Source: Piscicola geometra (Eukaryota; Annelida; Clitellata; Hirudinida; Piscicolidae). From it: DNA of 64,000 nucleotides. The DNA lies in assembly GCA_943735955.1 (NCBI GenBank), contig OX030958.1, forward strand, positions 5,472,626-5,536,625. The letters run 5' to 3'. Positions within the stretch are counted from its first letter, which is position 1. The number at the start of each line of letters is the position of its first letter. The position numbers and the translations under genes were made by a program. This document shows, piece after piece, positions 20,030 to 33,189 of this stretch. Below the pieces are notes generated by a model. The model was not told the DNA's origin. It saw nothing but the letters and a program-made list of their open reading frames with translations, and ran no database searches.

Positions 20030-21590
20030 TATTTGTGTATGTTCGTGTTTGTATATAGAGAGTTGGTGATAGTGTTTGAGGTAAGGCAGGTGCATATAGA
20101 AAGGAGTCATGATGATAGTTGTAGGATTTCATGCAACAAAACCTTTCAGTGCTTGATAGAATCTGTATTGGTTCTTTTGTATGTGTAGTGTTGTCTATGA
20201 AATATTTTATAACGCTTGATGTTTTGTGACGTATCTTCTATGTGTGGTGTTGAAACGAAAAGAAACAATAAAAAGTCTCACAATGCACCTATTAGTGTGA
20301 GCAAAGAGACAGATTGATGCCATAAAAGAGGAAAGCTTATTGTTCAAACGAAAAGGCTCACAGGCGATAATGATTACTCTTTTGTAGGCTCTTACAACGC
20401 GGGGGTGTTTCCATCAATTGATGATACATGAACGGTATACCAACGAATTTATTCCATAGTTTGACCAATCTCCGCAGTTTGAACTATTTTAGTTTTTGGT
20501 TTTAGCAACTTTTGATGAAAATTACTCTGATAAAAAATCTTCTTTGGGATCATCTCAAGGTTTCTACGGCGCATTCCAACTAATGGCCTAATGCTGTTTG
20601 AAATTCAAGTATGTTTGTGATTTGTAACTCGGTTAATTATTTCTGGAAAAAAACGCTGGATCATTTAATTTTACTTGTCGACATAACAGCAACATTAGAC
20701 GGGAGATAAAAAGTCGCAAAGACTGAAATAATGATCTGATGTAGGTTGCATGCATAATTATATGTGTCGTTAGGTGTTCAGTGATGGTACTACACAGATG
20801 TGCATACATCCACGCACTTATACCTTAATTAGCATTAAAAAGGCTTCATTAAACTTAAAATAACTTTCAATTAAATCACTGACTCTCTTCAATCGAGCCT
20901 TCCTTCATTTAACCAACAATTTCAATTTTATTTTGTTACAGAAATTATTAATTTATTCATTTTGAACAAGTACAATACCATGAATTGTTATTAATAATTA
21001 TTAGATATCATCAGAGATTCATTCCCCTCCGGCATGTCTGTACACTACGAGTTTTGATAGTGAGATAAGGATATAGCAGAGATAGAATGAACTTGTAATG
21101 GCGTTCAAGCTTGGTTGAACTAAGTATTTTTCTTCATTACTTTTGAGTACAACATCTTTGATGCATCCATCACGACTCTTTCATATTCACGCACTGACAT
21201 TCGCTCACACCGAAGGAACGTTGGCGTTCTTTGAAGAGATTAAATAGTTTTATAATTCAATATTAACTCGATATTATTTTGTAATCGAGAGATAATTATA
21301 ATACACTTTTAGAATTATTTATTGACATTTCCTATTATGACAAGCTTGTCTTTGAGAAAATATCTTTTCCATAACAACCATTATGGCAGAACTCATGTGA
21401 GCACTTAAGAAAACAATGCGTCTTGTGCTCCTTTTAGCACCTTGCACACACACAAACCCACCGAAACTCACTAACACTAACAAACAAAGATAAATTAAAC
21501 ACAAACACACACATTCACATTAAAATGAAAGCACATACAAATACACTATCAGTCTACATGGAAACACCCTCTCATCAATAAACATTTAAA
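20030..21590. other. Non-coding stretch
   Basis: AT-rich sequence with short CA/TG-rich patches near 21440-21510. I see no gene. Confidence 0.55.
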
Positions 21591-21639
21591 AAACAGATAT
21601 GAAAAATTGATAAATATCATAAATCTGCATGTTCATATT

Positions 21640-22010
21640 TGGTTGTATTTTGTCTGTGTCTGTGCTTGTATGTATGCTTGTGTATGTTCCTGTATGTGTA
21701 ATTGCATGTTTGGTTGTGTGTGTTTATTTGTAAGATTGCTTGTATTTGTAGTTGTATGTGTGCTTGTGCATGTGTTCTTTCTTGTGTGCTTCTAGGTGTG
21801 CGTTTGTATATTTTTTCGTTCGTGTGCTCGTATTTGTGCATGTATGTATATTTGTATGTCTCCTTGTATGTGTTCTTATATGTTTACTCGTATGTGTTCT
21901 CATATGTGTGCTTGTATGTGTGCTTGTATGTGTGCTTGTATGTGTGCTTGTATGTGTGCTTGTATGTGTGCTTGTATGTGTGCTTGTATGTGATCTTGTA
22001 TGTGCAGGTA
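21640..22010. repeat. TG-rich minisatellite, 12-bp core
   Basis: A diverged TGTATGTGTGCT repeat becomes nearly perfect from about 21890 to 22000 (about eight or nine 12-bp copies). The Cys-Leu-Tyr-Val frames over it follow from the 12-bp period, a multiple of three. Confidence 0.9.
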
Positions 22011-22429
22011 TGTCTCATGATGAACAGGTGCGCCTTCAATTAGCGTGCTCTGGTAGATGCCTGAGCACCTCATGGCCTCACGAAAATAACTACGATCGAT
22101 AAATTTCAATTTACCGTTGCAAAGGTTGTCCTGCTTTTAATGCTCCTGCCTCTAATGCATCGTCGCTCGCAACACGCACGCGAGGTGACTCTTAATTGAA
22201 CTGAGTATATAGAATAATGATGTTTCGTGATAAATGAATGCAGACCAAATTTCATTACTTCATGTGTTTGAAATTATATTTTGTTTCAACAGAGTAAATT
22301 TGAGAATGAAATAGAAAATTAATATTAGAATTTGTCGTTCCATTTGGCTGACTAATAAACGCCCACTTTTTCTTTCAGAACACAGGTTATAGAGCAAAGG
22401 TCAAAGGTCGAAGCAGTTTATTGACCACC

Positions 22430-25400
22430 ATGTCAGTGTCATGCCTTCTCTTCTCTTCCTTCCTCACACTCCTTACCTCTCCTCTCACCTTCTCGACCCT
22501 TTCCCACGCTGCTGACAACGCAGGTAATCAGAGAAAATTTTAACTTGAATAAATATTTGATGAATTAAAAGGAGTCAATTTAAACTTTTAAAACTGAGTT
22601 TTACAAGCCCATTTCCACAATCCCTCTCACCGCCACATTCAGACGTTAGTTTTCTCTACAGTCCCCTGAACACCACTGTTCTTGAAGACAGCAAAGCCCT
22701 ATTTCTATGCTACCCTTCAGCAAAATTATTACTCTCTCTTTCTCCATCTTCGGCATCCCCGTCATCACCCCACTTATCGGCTGCTCTACCATCAGCGATA
22801 GGACCAAACTTCTCCATACAGTGGTATTGGAATGATCGAAAAGTAGACGCAAGAAGAAATCGGTTCGAGGTAAGTGATGGGCCGATGCATTCTGCTCTAT
22901 TAGTGAACCAAGCGAAAAGGAAACTCTCTGGGCCAATAGAATGCAAGGTAACCAGGTCAGGCTCAAACGAAGTAGTGGCTGCAAGCAAGGCTGGCTACTT
23001 GACCGTTATCCCGAAGAATGAAGGTTACATCAAGTTTTTTTTATTCAACAATAAGGTCTATAATAATTATCCACACAAACGTTTTTTGGAATTTTCAACA
23101 TGATTTGAACTATTTTCACAAACAGCTCCTGCTGGCTTTCCACAAACCAACCAGCAAAACATGCCCAAAACCTTCGAGTTTTCCAAGCGCATGTTCCTCT
23201 CGTGTGGTTCTAGTGGCAATCCCGAACCAATGATCCAGTGGTTCAAAGACCACGTGCCTATCAACCAATCAGATCCAAGAGTTTCTGTTTCAGGTTCATC
23301 TAATGAAATGCTGGGCTATTTAAATTTTTGTCTTGTTAGCATCACAATTATTCTATACCTTTATTGAAAGAAAAGAACAATTAAAAATTTTCAAACATAT
23401 TTTAAACACGATAGAACAACCATACTTTGACCCTTCTCCAGGCCAGACCTTCCAAATCAATGAGGCCTTACTGGCAGACGCTGGTGACTACGAGTGTCTA
23501 GCTTCAAACCCCAGTGGTTCTTCTCTCTCTTCAGCATTCACTGTCTTTGTTAAAGGTTTTTTCTCATTGATATTAAAAGTTAAACCAAAAGCTTTAAATA
23601 AATATTTTACAAAACGCTTTTTCCAATCAAAGTTTTGATTTTAAATTTTTTATAAATTTATTTTTTAAAATTGTACCAACAAATCATCTCAGAGCGGACA
23701 TATGGGCCTTACTTCTCAGTGAAGCCAGCTAACCAGGAAGTATCCTATGGTGGCTCTGTCAGCATGCGTTGTGTTGCAGTTGGTTTGCCGTTTCCAAAAG
23801 TGGAGTGGAGGATGGAGAATGGCAGTGAGGTGGAAAATGCAATGCTAGCAGAAGGTAGTTTGTGAAATTTATCGAAATGCATTTATCGGTTTTTTTAAAT
23901 TTAAATTCACTAGTTCAAGAAAAACTGTCTTTTTTAATTTTAGCTAAAAAATTCAACAAGGTACGTATAACCTGACATTGAAAGAAGTCACAAGATCAAT
24001 GGTTTTGACCTGTAAAGGGTCATCAGAACTCGGTCAGGTCATCCACAAGATCATCATCACCGTTAAAGGAGGTCAAACTGTTTTTTATGTTATTTGATTC
24101 ATGAATTTTTAATGATAAGGGATTTTAGAAATTTTCAGAAAAAACGATGAAATCACGTTATCAAAGTCATAAAAATAACTTATCTGATTTATTGTTCTTA
24201 AGAAAGCACTCAAAAATTGAGACTACAAAAAAAGATTGTTTCATCCAGAAAATAACTTCATGTTATAAATTAAGAATTATAAAAAAGATTGCATCATCCA
24301 AAAAATAAGTTTATTCCATAAAATTAACAAAATAATGGCGGATAAATCTGGACTGTTTGGAGGATAAGTAGATGCTGAGGGTCATTCAGAATGCTGATTG
24401 TTGGTACGAGTGCAGAAGAAACAACGCAAAATTGTGTGCATATATGCAGACACTCCACGTTTGATGGCAGATTGAGAGTTTATGTCGTCGTCGTTCATAC
24501 AGATCCTCATAAAGGCTCACTTTATGAATAGTGCAATAGAGTTAAGAATGTTGATGTGATGGTCTCATGACGCTTGGCTCATTTGAAGCTTTATCACTTC
24601 ATACTTTATCAGAGTTGTTTTTGGCTAATTGAACTTTGCAGCCCTCATAGGCAAGATAATCTTTTGAAAAATCTTAGATTTATAGAAGATCTAAATAATG
24701 GATTTTATTTTTCAGATGAAGCAAAAAGCAGTGTTGAGAAAAAAACTATGAAAACCGAAAGCGACGACCAAGAGATAGGCAGTGGCAGACCAGAGATGAC
24801 AAGCAGAAGTAGTGGCTTGAGCTTCGAATCAAGGCCTGACCCAAGACCCTCCTTCAACGCTGGACCCCTTTCAAAACAACATCTAAAAGATATTCTGACT
24901 CAGCTCCACACGCCGTACACCCCTACACCACAGGTCACTATCGCACGCAACCACACCTTTTTGGTGAGGGTTGAAGGACCACCACAAGATTCGTCTTTCC
25001 AAGAAGACATTCATCATGAGTGGCAGTACTATTTAGTAGTCGTGCCTGAAAACATCTACAACATCAAAGAACCCAAAGACGTTGAATTAGAAACGGTATT
25101 CTACTTATATTATTGCATTTTTTCTGAATAAATAATCGTTTTTCTTTTTTTTAAACATATTTCTCGTTTGTCCAACACACATGTAACAACTGACTATCCA
25201 TTGTACAGGCAACCAAGGATCATCCCTCTTTGACAAATGCATGGGTGGCTAAACAGTTCACTCCGTCACACTTCCCTGTGCAGTTGATGTTTCATGGAGT
25301 GGGGGATGAGGGCACTCCAAGGCTATTTGAAAATCGAGTTTTGGATCTGAAAAAAAACTCATACAAATTTTTTATCCGTCTTCTAACCAATGAGGTATCA

Positions 25401-28400
25401 GACTGTAATATCAATCAAATAAATTCATATAGCGCCTTTTCATAAATCCAAGAGCGCTCATTTTTCATTTTATGCACAAAGTTTTTTGAGGTGCATTGAT
25501 GTTTATGTAAACATTCAACAACCACAGGGACAAGAGTATTCAAGCGAGTACAGTCAACCCGTGGACAATGTGGGGAGGAATGGTGAGATGGGTGAAGCAA
25601 GAAGGGCGGGTATGGGGACAGATGGACTGAGAAGCAGTCCCTGGTTGTTGATAGCTGCTCCCTTATGTTTGGCTGTTTTCTTTGTGCTCATCATCGTTTT
25701 CGCCATCGCTTTCATCAGGTGTATAAATAATTTTAACTTTTAATTTTTATATTTCTATAAACTTTTGAAATATCATTTATTATAGTAAGAAGACTCACAA
25801 TAACCAACTATCAACTTTAATCTTAGACGAAAGAACAGTTTCTCAAAAAGGAAGATGGCCTACACGAGCGTCAGGTTGCTCGACCAAAACGACCTGCTGA
25901 TGAACGATGCCCGGTACTCTCCTAATAGCAACAACGCAGACTCTTACTACAGCGGTTAAACGCTTTGTGTTTGATAGGTTTTAAAAGCTATAAATAAAAA
26001 ATGTTAAAATTTTGGAGTTTTTTCTGTAAGCCTTATCTCTAAATAAACTATTTAAATATTTGAATAATCAACAAAAATTTTAATTTTGATTTTAAAATCA
26101 TACCCATGCAGGTTCCAGTGCGTTCAACATCAAAAGCACCTCCAACATCACTCCCGAACCAATTCCCATCCTTCTCTGCAACCTTCCTTCCAAGCTGCAA
26201 GCGCTCAAAAGGAACGATGAAGGTCTTCTCCACAAGGAGTATGAAAGCATCGACCCTGGAAAGCAGTTCACTTGGGAAGCTTCTATCAGGCAAGAAAACG
26301 CCTGCAAGAACAGATACGCCAACGTGGTAGCGTACGATCACTCACGGGTGCTTTTGAAGCCCATGTACGGAGCTTTCAGTAGCAGTGTCAACGAGTTTGG
26401 AGGAATTGAAAGTAGCGACTACATCAATGCGAACTACATTGCTGGCGCCAACAGCAAGCAGTATATTGCAACTCAGGTTTTTAAATTGGAAAATAAAACT
26501 CTGATTTCGACGTTTTCGATGGAATTAATTGATAACTTTCATAGTTTCACTCACTCTAACTGCAACACCTGTTTAATGATTAACTGACACCACCACACTA
26601 CAGGGGCCTATGCCGGAAACTTTTGGAGACTTCTGGAGGATGGTGTGGCAGAGCAGGAGTGGCTTGGTGGTGATGCTCACTAAGCTCCAAGAGAGAAACA
26701 AAGTAACATTCGCATTTTTATACTTAAAAGTATACCGAATAGAAAACCGAATATATGTTTTATTCAAAAAAATCTATTAAAATGTATTTAAACTAATTGA
26801 TGTTCTTTCCACGAATATATATTTCAATATTTGAGATTCAATATTCTGAACTTCTTTAAACCTTTCAACCCTTTAATTCACACGTAAGATTATGAAACCC
26901 ACATCATACATACAAATATCTACATTTGCCCAGATAAAGTGTGACCAATACTGGCCGTCAGAGGGCGTTGAGGTGTATGGCAAGTGCGTCAAAGTGGCGC
27001 TCAAGGACCATCTTGAACTTCCCTTCTACACCGTCAGAACCTTCATCGTGTCGCTGGTAAGGCCTTAAGGCTATTTAAAAGGGTGTTAGGGCGAGGTGGC
27101 TCAAGGTGATCCGGTTCCAAAGATGGAACGAGCTTATTTACAGTTATGCACTTTAAAAATTACCAAACTTTTTATTTTATATCTTGTACCATTTCAATGC
27201 TTGGATTTAAACTAAGATAACTAACAATTATGAAATTTGTAATTACTGCAAATAAATATGAAATATGTAAAAAATTAGAAAGTATTTTATTTTGGCCCTT
27301 AAGACAACTTCACAAGAGAGTCGAGAAATATTTCATCTTCAGTTCACAGGTTCTAGCGAATTGAATGTTTTTACTAATATTTTTAATTCATTTGATATGT
27401 TTAAAAACTTGAACTAAATCAGAATTGGTAATAGAAATTTTTTTATAGCTTAACTACCAAAGTTTTTCTACTTTTCATCCTTTTTTCCTTTTTATTCCCT
27501 TTCAGACTGGCCTGAGCAGGGTGTTCCAGAGCATCCCACCAAAATGTTGCACTTCATTAATCGCATGCGCTGTGCCCACCAACTCAACACGTCTGCCCCC
27601 ATCATCATCCACTGCAGGTGATATAATCTACAATTTGTATTAATTTTGATAAAATTGGAAAAAATATGATTTATCAATGATTTAAATAATTACACTTGTC
27701 TTCTTTGAAAAGTTGTTGAGCAAATTCTCAAATGCATTCCACCATCACAGTGCTGGCGTCGGCAGAACAGGCTGTGTCATGGCTATAGACATATGCCTTG
27801 ATCAACTTCAGAACTACAACAATAACAAAATAAATGGCACAAACAAGCTTAACAACACTTGCAACAAGAACAACAATAACATTCTCACCGGCTCTTTAAA
27901 CTTAACGAATACCAAGTTTATGACTACCTCTCTTACAAAAGCACCAAGTCCTACAGATTCATCACCCTTTTCCAATTACTTCACAAACACTCCAACCACT
28001 CCGAAAGAATTTTTTTCCCTCAATGATACTTCTCCATCGCCCATAGAACCCTTCCATTCCAACCCAACAACCTCTTCACTGACGCTATCCACAAGCTCTC
28101 ATCACCAGCCTAACCCTCCTCTCTTTCCTTCCAACACCACCAGTTCCGCCAACACTCCCAGCATCGACATCTTCACAGTCGTCAACCACTTGCGATCTTC
28201 CCGCAATTACATGGTTCAGTCTGAGGACCAATATCTCTTCGTGTACGAAGCTATTGCAGAAGCGGCCCTCACCCTCCACCTCACCGACATCCCCTCTCAT
28301 CACCTGCGCATACACTTCTGTAGACTGCAGCAAGAACAAGCCGGCTGCGGAGAAGGAATGGCTGGTGGCGGGAAAAGAATGAACAAGATTGAACTTGAAT

Positions 28401-30366
28401 TCCAAGTAGTTAAAAATTTATAATTCGAATAAAAAATATTATAAATTTATAATTTGAAGCAATTTCAATCTCTATTTTCACCTATACAGTGTTTGTCCTT
28501 CATCAACCATCCTCAAAGCTCCTTCAGCACAGCCTCCCTTTCTTGTAACTTCTCCAAGAATACCCACTCTTCCATCCTCCCGTGTTCGTTACCTTCCTCA
28601 TTTTTCTGACTTTTAAAATTTGTTTTAATTAAATATTTAACAAATTTGAAATGATATTAATATTTAATTTATTTTTCCATTCAAAAGTGAACTCGAACAG
28701 AGTGGTCTTGCAGGCGATCAGAGGGGTGGAGGGTTCTGACTACATCAATGCCAGTTTCCTTGACGTAAGTGACACATAAAAAGTCAAAACTCATGTTTTT
28801 TTAAAAAAACATTGAGTTACTGTATTAAATGATTACAACTCGACTTCTGACACTACCATTGTAACACATCGCAGCTACGCTTCCCACAATTACACCGTCT
28901 CAACACTGAATCACTCAACAATTACAACATTTCAACACGAATCACTCCAAAACTACACTATTTCGATCTTCCACACTTCACAATTACCTACTTCCACAGG
29001 GCTACAGATTGAAAGATGCCTTCATAGCCACCCAATCACCCACTGCCACCAGCGTCAACGACTTTTGGAGGATGGTGTGGGAAAAAGAAGTGTCAGTGAT
29101 AGTCAATTTGGACTACCAGGTGAAGTTATTGTTTTGATCGAAATGCGCTTACAAATAACTCATTATTGACCCTAAATGGGAAAAAATATTCTAAAATAAA
29201 TATTTCCCAAATAAATAACAATTGATATGCTTTTGTGAATTTAAAAAATAAACTCTTTTTCTCTTCATCCCATTCTATCAACTCCACTCGCACCATTTAA
29301 TCGTAGGACAAGTGTGCTCTCTACTGGCCAGTGGAGCAATCATGCAGGTTCAACTGTTTTGTAATTGATCCTCTGCCCGTTCAAGAGCACGGCTGTTACG
29401 TCATCAGAGCATTCCGGATGACTGATGCCAGAGTGGGTGGTGGAGTGGTTGCATGGAGAAGCGATGTGAAGTTTGAATAAGGAAATGGGCGACTGTGTTT
29501 AAAAACCAATTCAAACCTTTTCTATTCACGTTTCAATCTTTAACTATTTTCAGGAAATGGGCGACTGTGTTTAAAAATCAATTCAAACCTTTTCTATCCA
29601 CGTTTCAATCTTCAAGTATTTTCAGTTAATTTATCGTTTTTTCGACAGGATGGCCAATCTAGATTGATATCTCAGTTCCAGTTGCTGGATTGGTGGCTGG
29701 AGGGAAGAGCATTTGGAGTGTCAGGTTCGTATTTTTAGATTTTCATAATTATTTATTTCAAAACTCAAAAAATGTATAAAACTTAAATTTCAAATTTTTA
29801 CAGGAAGTCAGTTCTCATCGATGATTGGTCGAGTTATGGCAATGAGAGATCACTGCCAGCCAATCATTGTGCACTGCTCCAAAGGGGCTGGAAGAACTGG
29901 TCAGTAATATTCAAATATGACAAGTTTAATCAATAACAAAGCGTTAAAATATAATGAAAATAACATTTTCAAGCAATCTTTTGTTACTAAAAGCACAATC
30001 CACTACAACGCACCCAACTCACCATCATCTTTATAAACACACCAACAGGTGTTTTCATAGGGGTGTGTAACGTGGTGGAGAGAGCGGAGATGGAAGGAGT
30101 AGTGAACGTGCATGAAGCTGTCAAGTTGCTGCGAATTCAGAGACCTGGTCTAGTCAGCACCCTTGTAAGTGGTGTGGTTAGAGAAGAAAATGAATGTGGA
30201 ATTGTGAGAAAACGGGGAATGGAGTAACGAAACTAAAGAAATTATTTTGATTTATTCTGAATGGTAAACTACCTGGCAACTCTAAGTAAATGTTTCCATA
30301 CAGGCGGAGTACTGCTTTTTGTATGAAGCTCTGAGCGAGTATCTTCAACCCTGCCTCGCCAAGTGA
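22430..30366 (+). CDS. Receptor-type tyrosine phosphatase, LAR/type IIA-like, complete, 24 exons
   Basis: Single-pass receptor at the cell surface; relatives act in axon guidance and adhesion. Exons: 22430-22523, 22643-23023, 23126-23293, 23442-23555, 23693-23854, 23961-24071, 24716-25095, 25209-25394, 25528-25718, 25827-25954, 26112-26476, 26604-26702, 26934-27056, 27304-27349, 27506-27617, 27751-28405, 28490-28583, 28688-28764, 29000-29119, 29307-29432, 29649-29724, 29804-29899, 30049-30164, 30304-30366. Every junction keeps phase; total 1360 residues. The start ATG has ACCACC before it and begins a signal peptide. Then come about three Ig domains (32-343), a LAR-like membrane-proximal region ([11 protein letters not shown]), a transmembrane helix (about 571-595), phosphatase D1 and D2. 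D1 has KNRY (704-707), WPE (851-853, not WPD), [10 protein letters not shown] (Cys886) and QSEDQY. D2 has KNTH for KNRY (1128-1131), DWW for the WPD loop (1258-1260) and [10 protein letters not shown] (Cys1294). No FN3 repeats are seen. Confidence 0.95.
25407..25470 (-). repeat. 3'-tail fragment of the CR1/L2-like LINE inside the phosphatase gene
   Basis: In the intron 13 bases after the exon ending at 25394, the plus strand reads ATCAATCAAAT, then TTCATATAGCGCC, then AGAGCGCTC. This matches the LINE 3' end at 12872-12935 (ATCAATCAATC, TATATAGCGCC, AAGCGCTC) in order, spacing and orientation. It is probably a very short 5'-truncated insertion. Confidence 0.6.
29481..29625. repeat. 72-bp tandem duplication in a phosphatase intron
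   Basis: Two adjacent copies begin with GGAAATGGGCGACTGTGTTT at 29481 and 29553, differ by a few bases, and each ends with an ATTTTCAG acceptor-like string. They lie between the exons ending at 29432 and starting at 29649. Confidence 0.92.
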
Positions 30367-33189
30367 AATAGTCCCAAACAAAGTTTTCCAGATTGAAAAT
30401 CTTCGAGTTTGCCTGGGTGTTTGCTAAACCGACAGATTGCTCTTTTGCACGATTCGCTAAGTGATTTCTTGGGTCATTAATGAAGCCATTTGTGCCGCAG
30501 TGCCATTATAACTAATTGATTGATGGGATGCTGGGAAGGGAACTCCGTCAGAGTCATAACACTTCAAAATCATCAATGTCTTTAGCGGCCATTGAGCTAT
30601 CAGCAGCCTTCTCACACAGATTTATCTTCCTCTGAAGGCGTACTCCCCACTTTCAACTGCCGTGCAATTTTCATTCATATATGGTGTCTTATTTAAGCTT
30701 AAATTATGTTTTTCGTTGTTTTTAACCCAAGCTAAATCTAATTATTTTTTCAATTTCAAACGAATTCTGGATGAAAATATAAATTATTTAAATGCTTTCG
30801 TGCACAGCAGCTTTTCAAAAGAGCTAATTGAGTTTGCAAAATTTAATCTAGTTTATATTTCAGAGAATTTGTTTGTTTTTTCGCAAGTAAATATTTTACG
30901 GTTCAATTTTTGATAAATCATTTCAATGTTCTTCGTGTTCATTGCTCAACAGTGCTCAACAACGCGCTGCAGCAAAACTTTCCACATGTGTTCACCAATC
31001 TCTGGAACTTTATAAACTTTGTTGAAACCTTCTCAGTCTCTCAAAACCATGCATATGGAAGTGAAAACAATGACGTGTGAAGACGTTTGTTCGACCCTGA
31101 GATTAATACTCGGCCACTCATCAATTCAGCCGGCTATTCTCTCACAATGAAAGATAAATAAATGAAAAATTGACAAAATCACTCACTAGGGCCAATGCCA
31201 TCGTCTACGAAGTCGTTGAGCTTGCAAGATTTATCTTTAGTTTTATTTAAAGTGTTTTCAAACAAAACGAAAAAAGCCTTGAACATTTTTCAAGTAAAAA
31301 TATCTTTATCAGAAATGACAATCCCTTTGAAATCATCTCGTTTCAGGTAACTGAGCTAATAATACCCTCCGAAAATTCTCAAAGCTCTAATTCTATTTAT
31401 TTTAAAAGATTTTTTTTTTGGGAGAAGACATCTTATAAAATTTACATTAAAGCCTCGATTGGGGATTGAATAAAGCATTCTAATCCATAACGCTCGAACA
31501 GAAAAACTGCTTGAAGGATTTTAACGAAGCAAGTGAAAACTGTGTTCAATGCAAATAAAGTCTACATATCACTATTCCGACATGTGTAACTCAAAAACTA
31601 GAGAAAAACTAAATTAATTAGAGCCTGCGAGTAAACACGTAGTCTTTTTCATTTGTTTCTCTCAAACGAAAAAAGAAACTGAAGAGTTTGATTTCATTTA
31701 ATTGAGGCTTTGTGGTTTCAAATGGTCCAAAATCTTTCTTAAAGGCACATTACGAGGGTTGTCAGAGGCAGCGATCCGAACCAGACTTCAATATAACACA
31801 CTTTGCGAGCCTTTTTTGGCATATTTGAGCCATTTGCTCAACGCACATTTGCTCTAATGGCACCGAATCTAGCCACACTTGAGCACACACGTGATGGCCA
31901 GATTTTTGCATTTGATGGCGTCCCAAGTTCCCTAGTGACTTTATTTGCCTCCTAACAACGCCATATCCCCCTCGCAAGGACGCATGCGCTGCTTTGTTTA
32001 CTGTTATTGCCTCAAGATTAATCCTTTCTTCTTATAATTGTTTGTTCGCACTTCTCTCTGATCCATGCAAACATCTCTGTAATGCTTCGACTGATCTAAC
32101 TAATCCTACCTTTCTTTTTTCAATATTATTGTGTAATTTTTGTAATATGCCATTATTTTGTATCAGCATTTCGGTATATTATTTTGGAAATTTATAAAAA
32201 TGAATGCTGCTAATGATTTCATCACTCTCATTATTATTATTATTATTTCATTTTTTCTTATATTCGGTTATTACTATTACTATTTTTATTCGTTTTTCAA
32301 AATTATTTTCTTCATTAAAATTGATAGAAAATTATGCTATAACATGAGTCTAAGTCTTCGTAATTGATATGGTTCTCTTCTTAAGTTTTTTTAATACCAG
32401 ACCATAAGGGCTGCACACGAAATCCCAGAATAAAAATAATGAAAAAAACAAATAATTTTTTTTAGTGCGCGATAAAATGATAATCAATGGAAAGGGTGAT
32501 ATAGGGACAGTTATGCAGTCAAAATAATTCGATAATGAACCTTTTTCACTCGAATTGGCTCTACAGATCTGATGTGAAAGACACATAAACAGCTTTTAAT
32601 TAGCAAGGAAAAATTGTTTCAATGAGGTTACAAAAATAAAGTTGACGGCACTTTAGGGTCTGATGGACTTTAAGGATCTTACTGTAGTAGATTTGCTGAA
32701 AAAGACAACAACATAATTTGTGAAACTACAATTTATAATAATGAAACATGACGAAAAACTTAGTGAGAGCACTAAAACTACTATCAAAACCCCTATGACC
32801 ACCCTCAGCTAAATTATCGCCCACCACTAATATCACCGTCGCGGCGACTGCCAGATTTATTTAAATAGAAATATTGATATATTCAATATTATTGCAAATA
32901 AAAACCAAAAAATAATAATAATAGTAAAAAATATTTTAAAATAAAAACAACAAAAATAAAAGATTCAAAAAACAATATTTAAAGAATAATATCAATAATA
33001 AAAGATATTAAAAAACAATATTAAAATAGAAAATTGCATTAATAATAACAAAATAATCTATGTAATTTCCATAGTAGGACGATCCATGGGCAGCTGGAGG
33101 CAATAAAGAAGAATAACCAAAAAACAAAAAACAATAAACATAAGAAGAAATAAAATAACTGTGATATGTAAAAATTCGCGTCAATAGAT
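30367..33189. other. Intergenic stretch downstream of the phosphatase gene
   Basis: 3' flank and spacer, AT-rich, with A-rich low complexity at about 32880-33060. Short ORFs such as 30662-30913 and 31977-31762 have no motifs or splice support. Confidence 0.55.
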
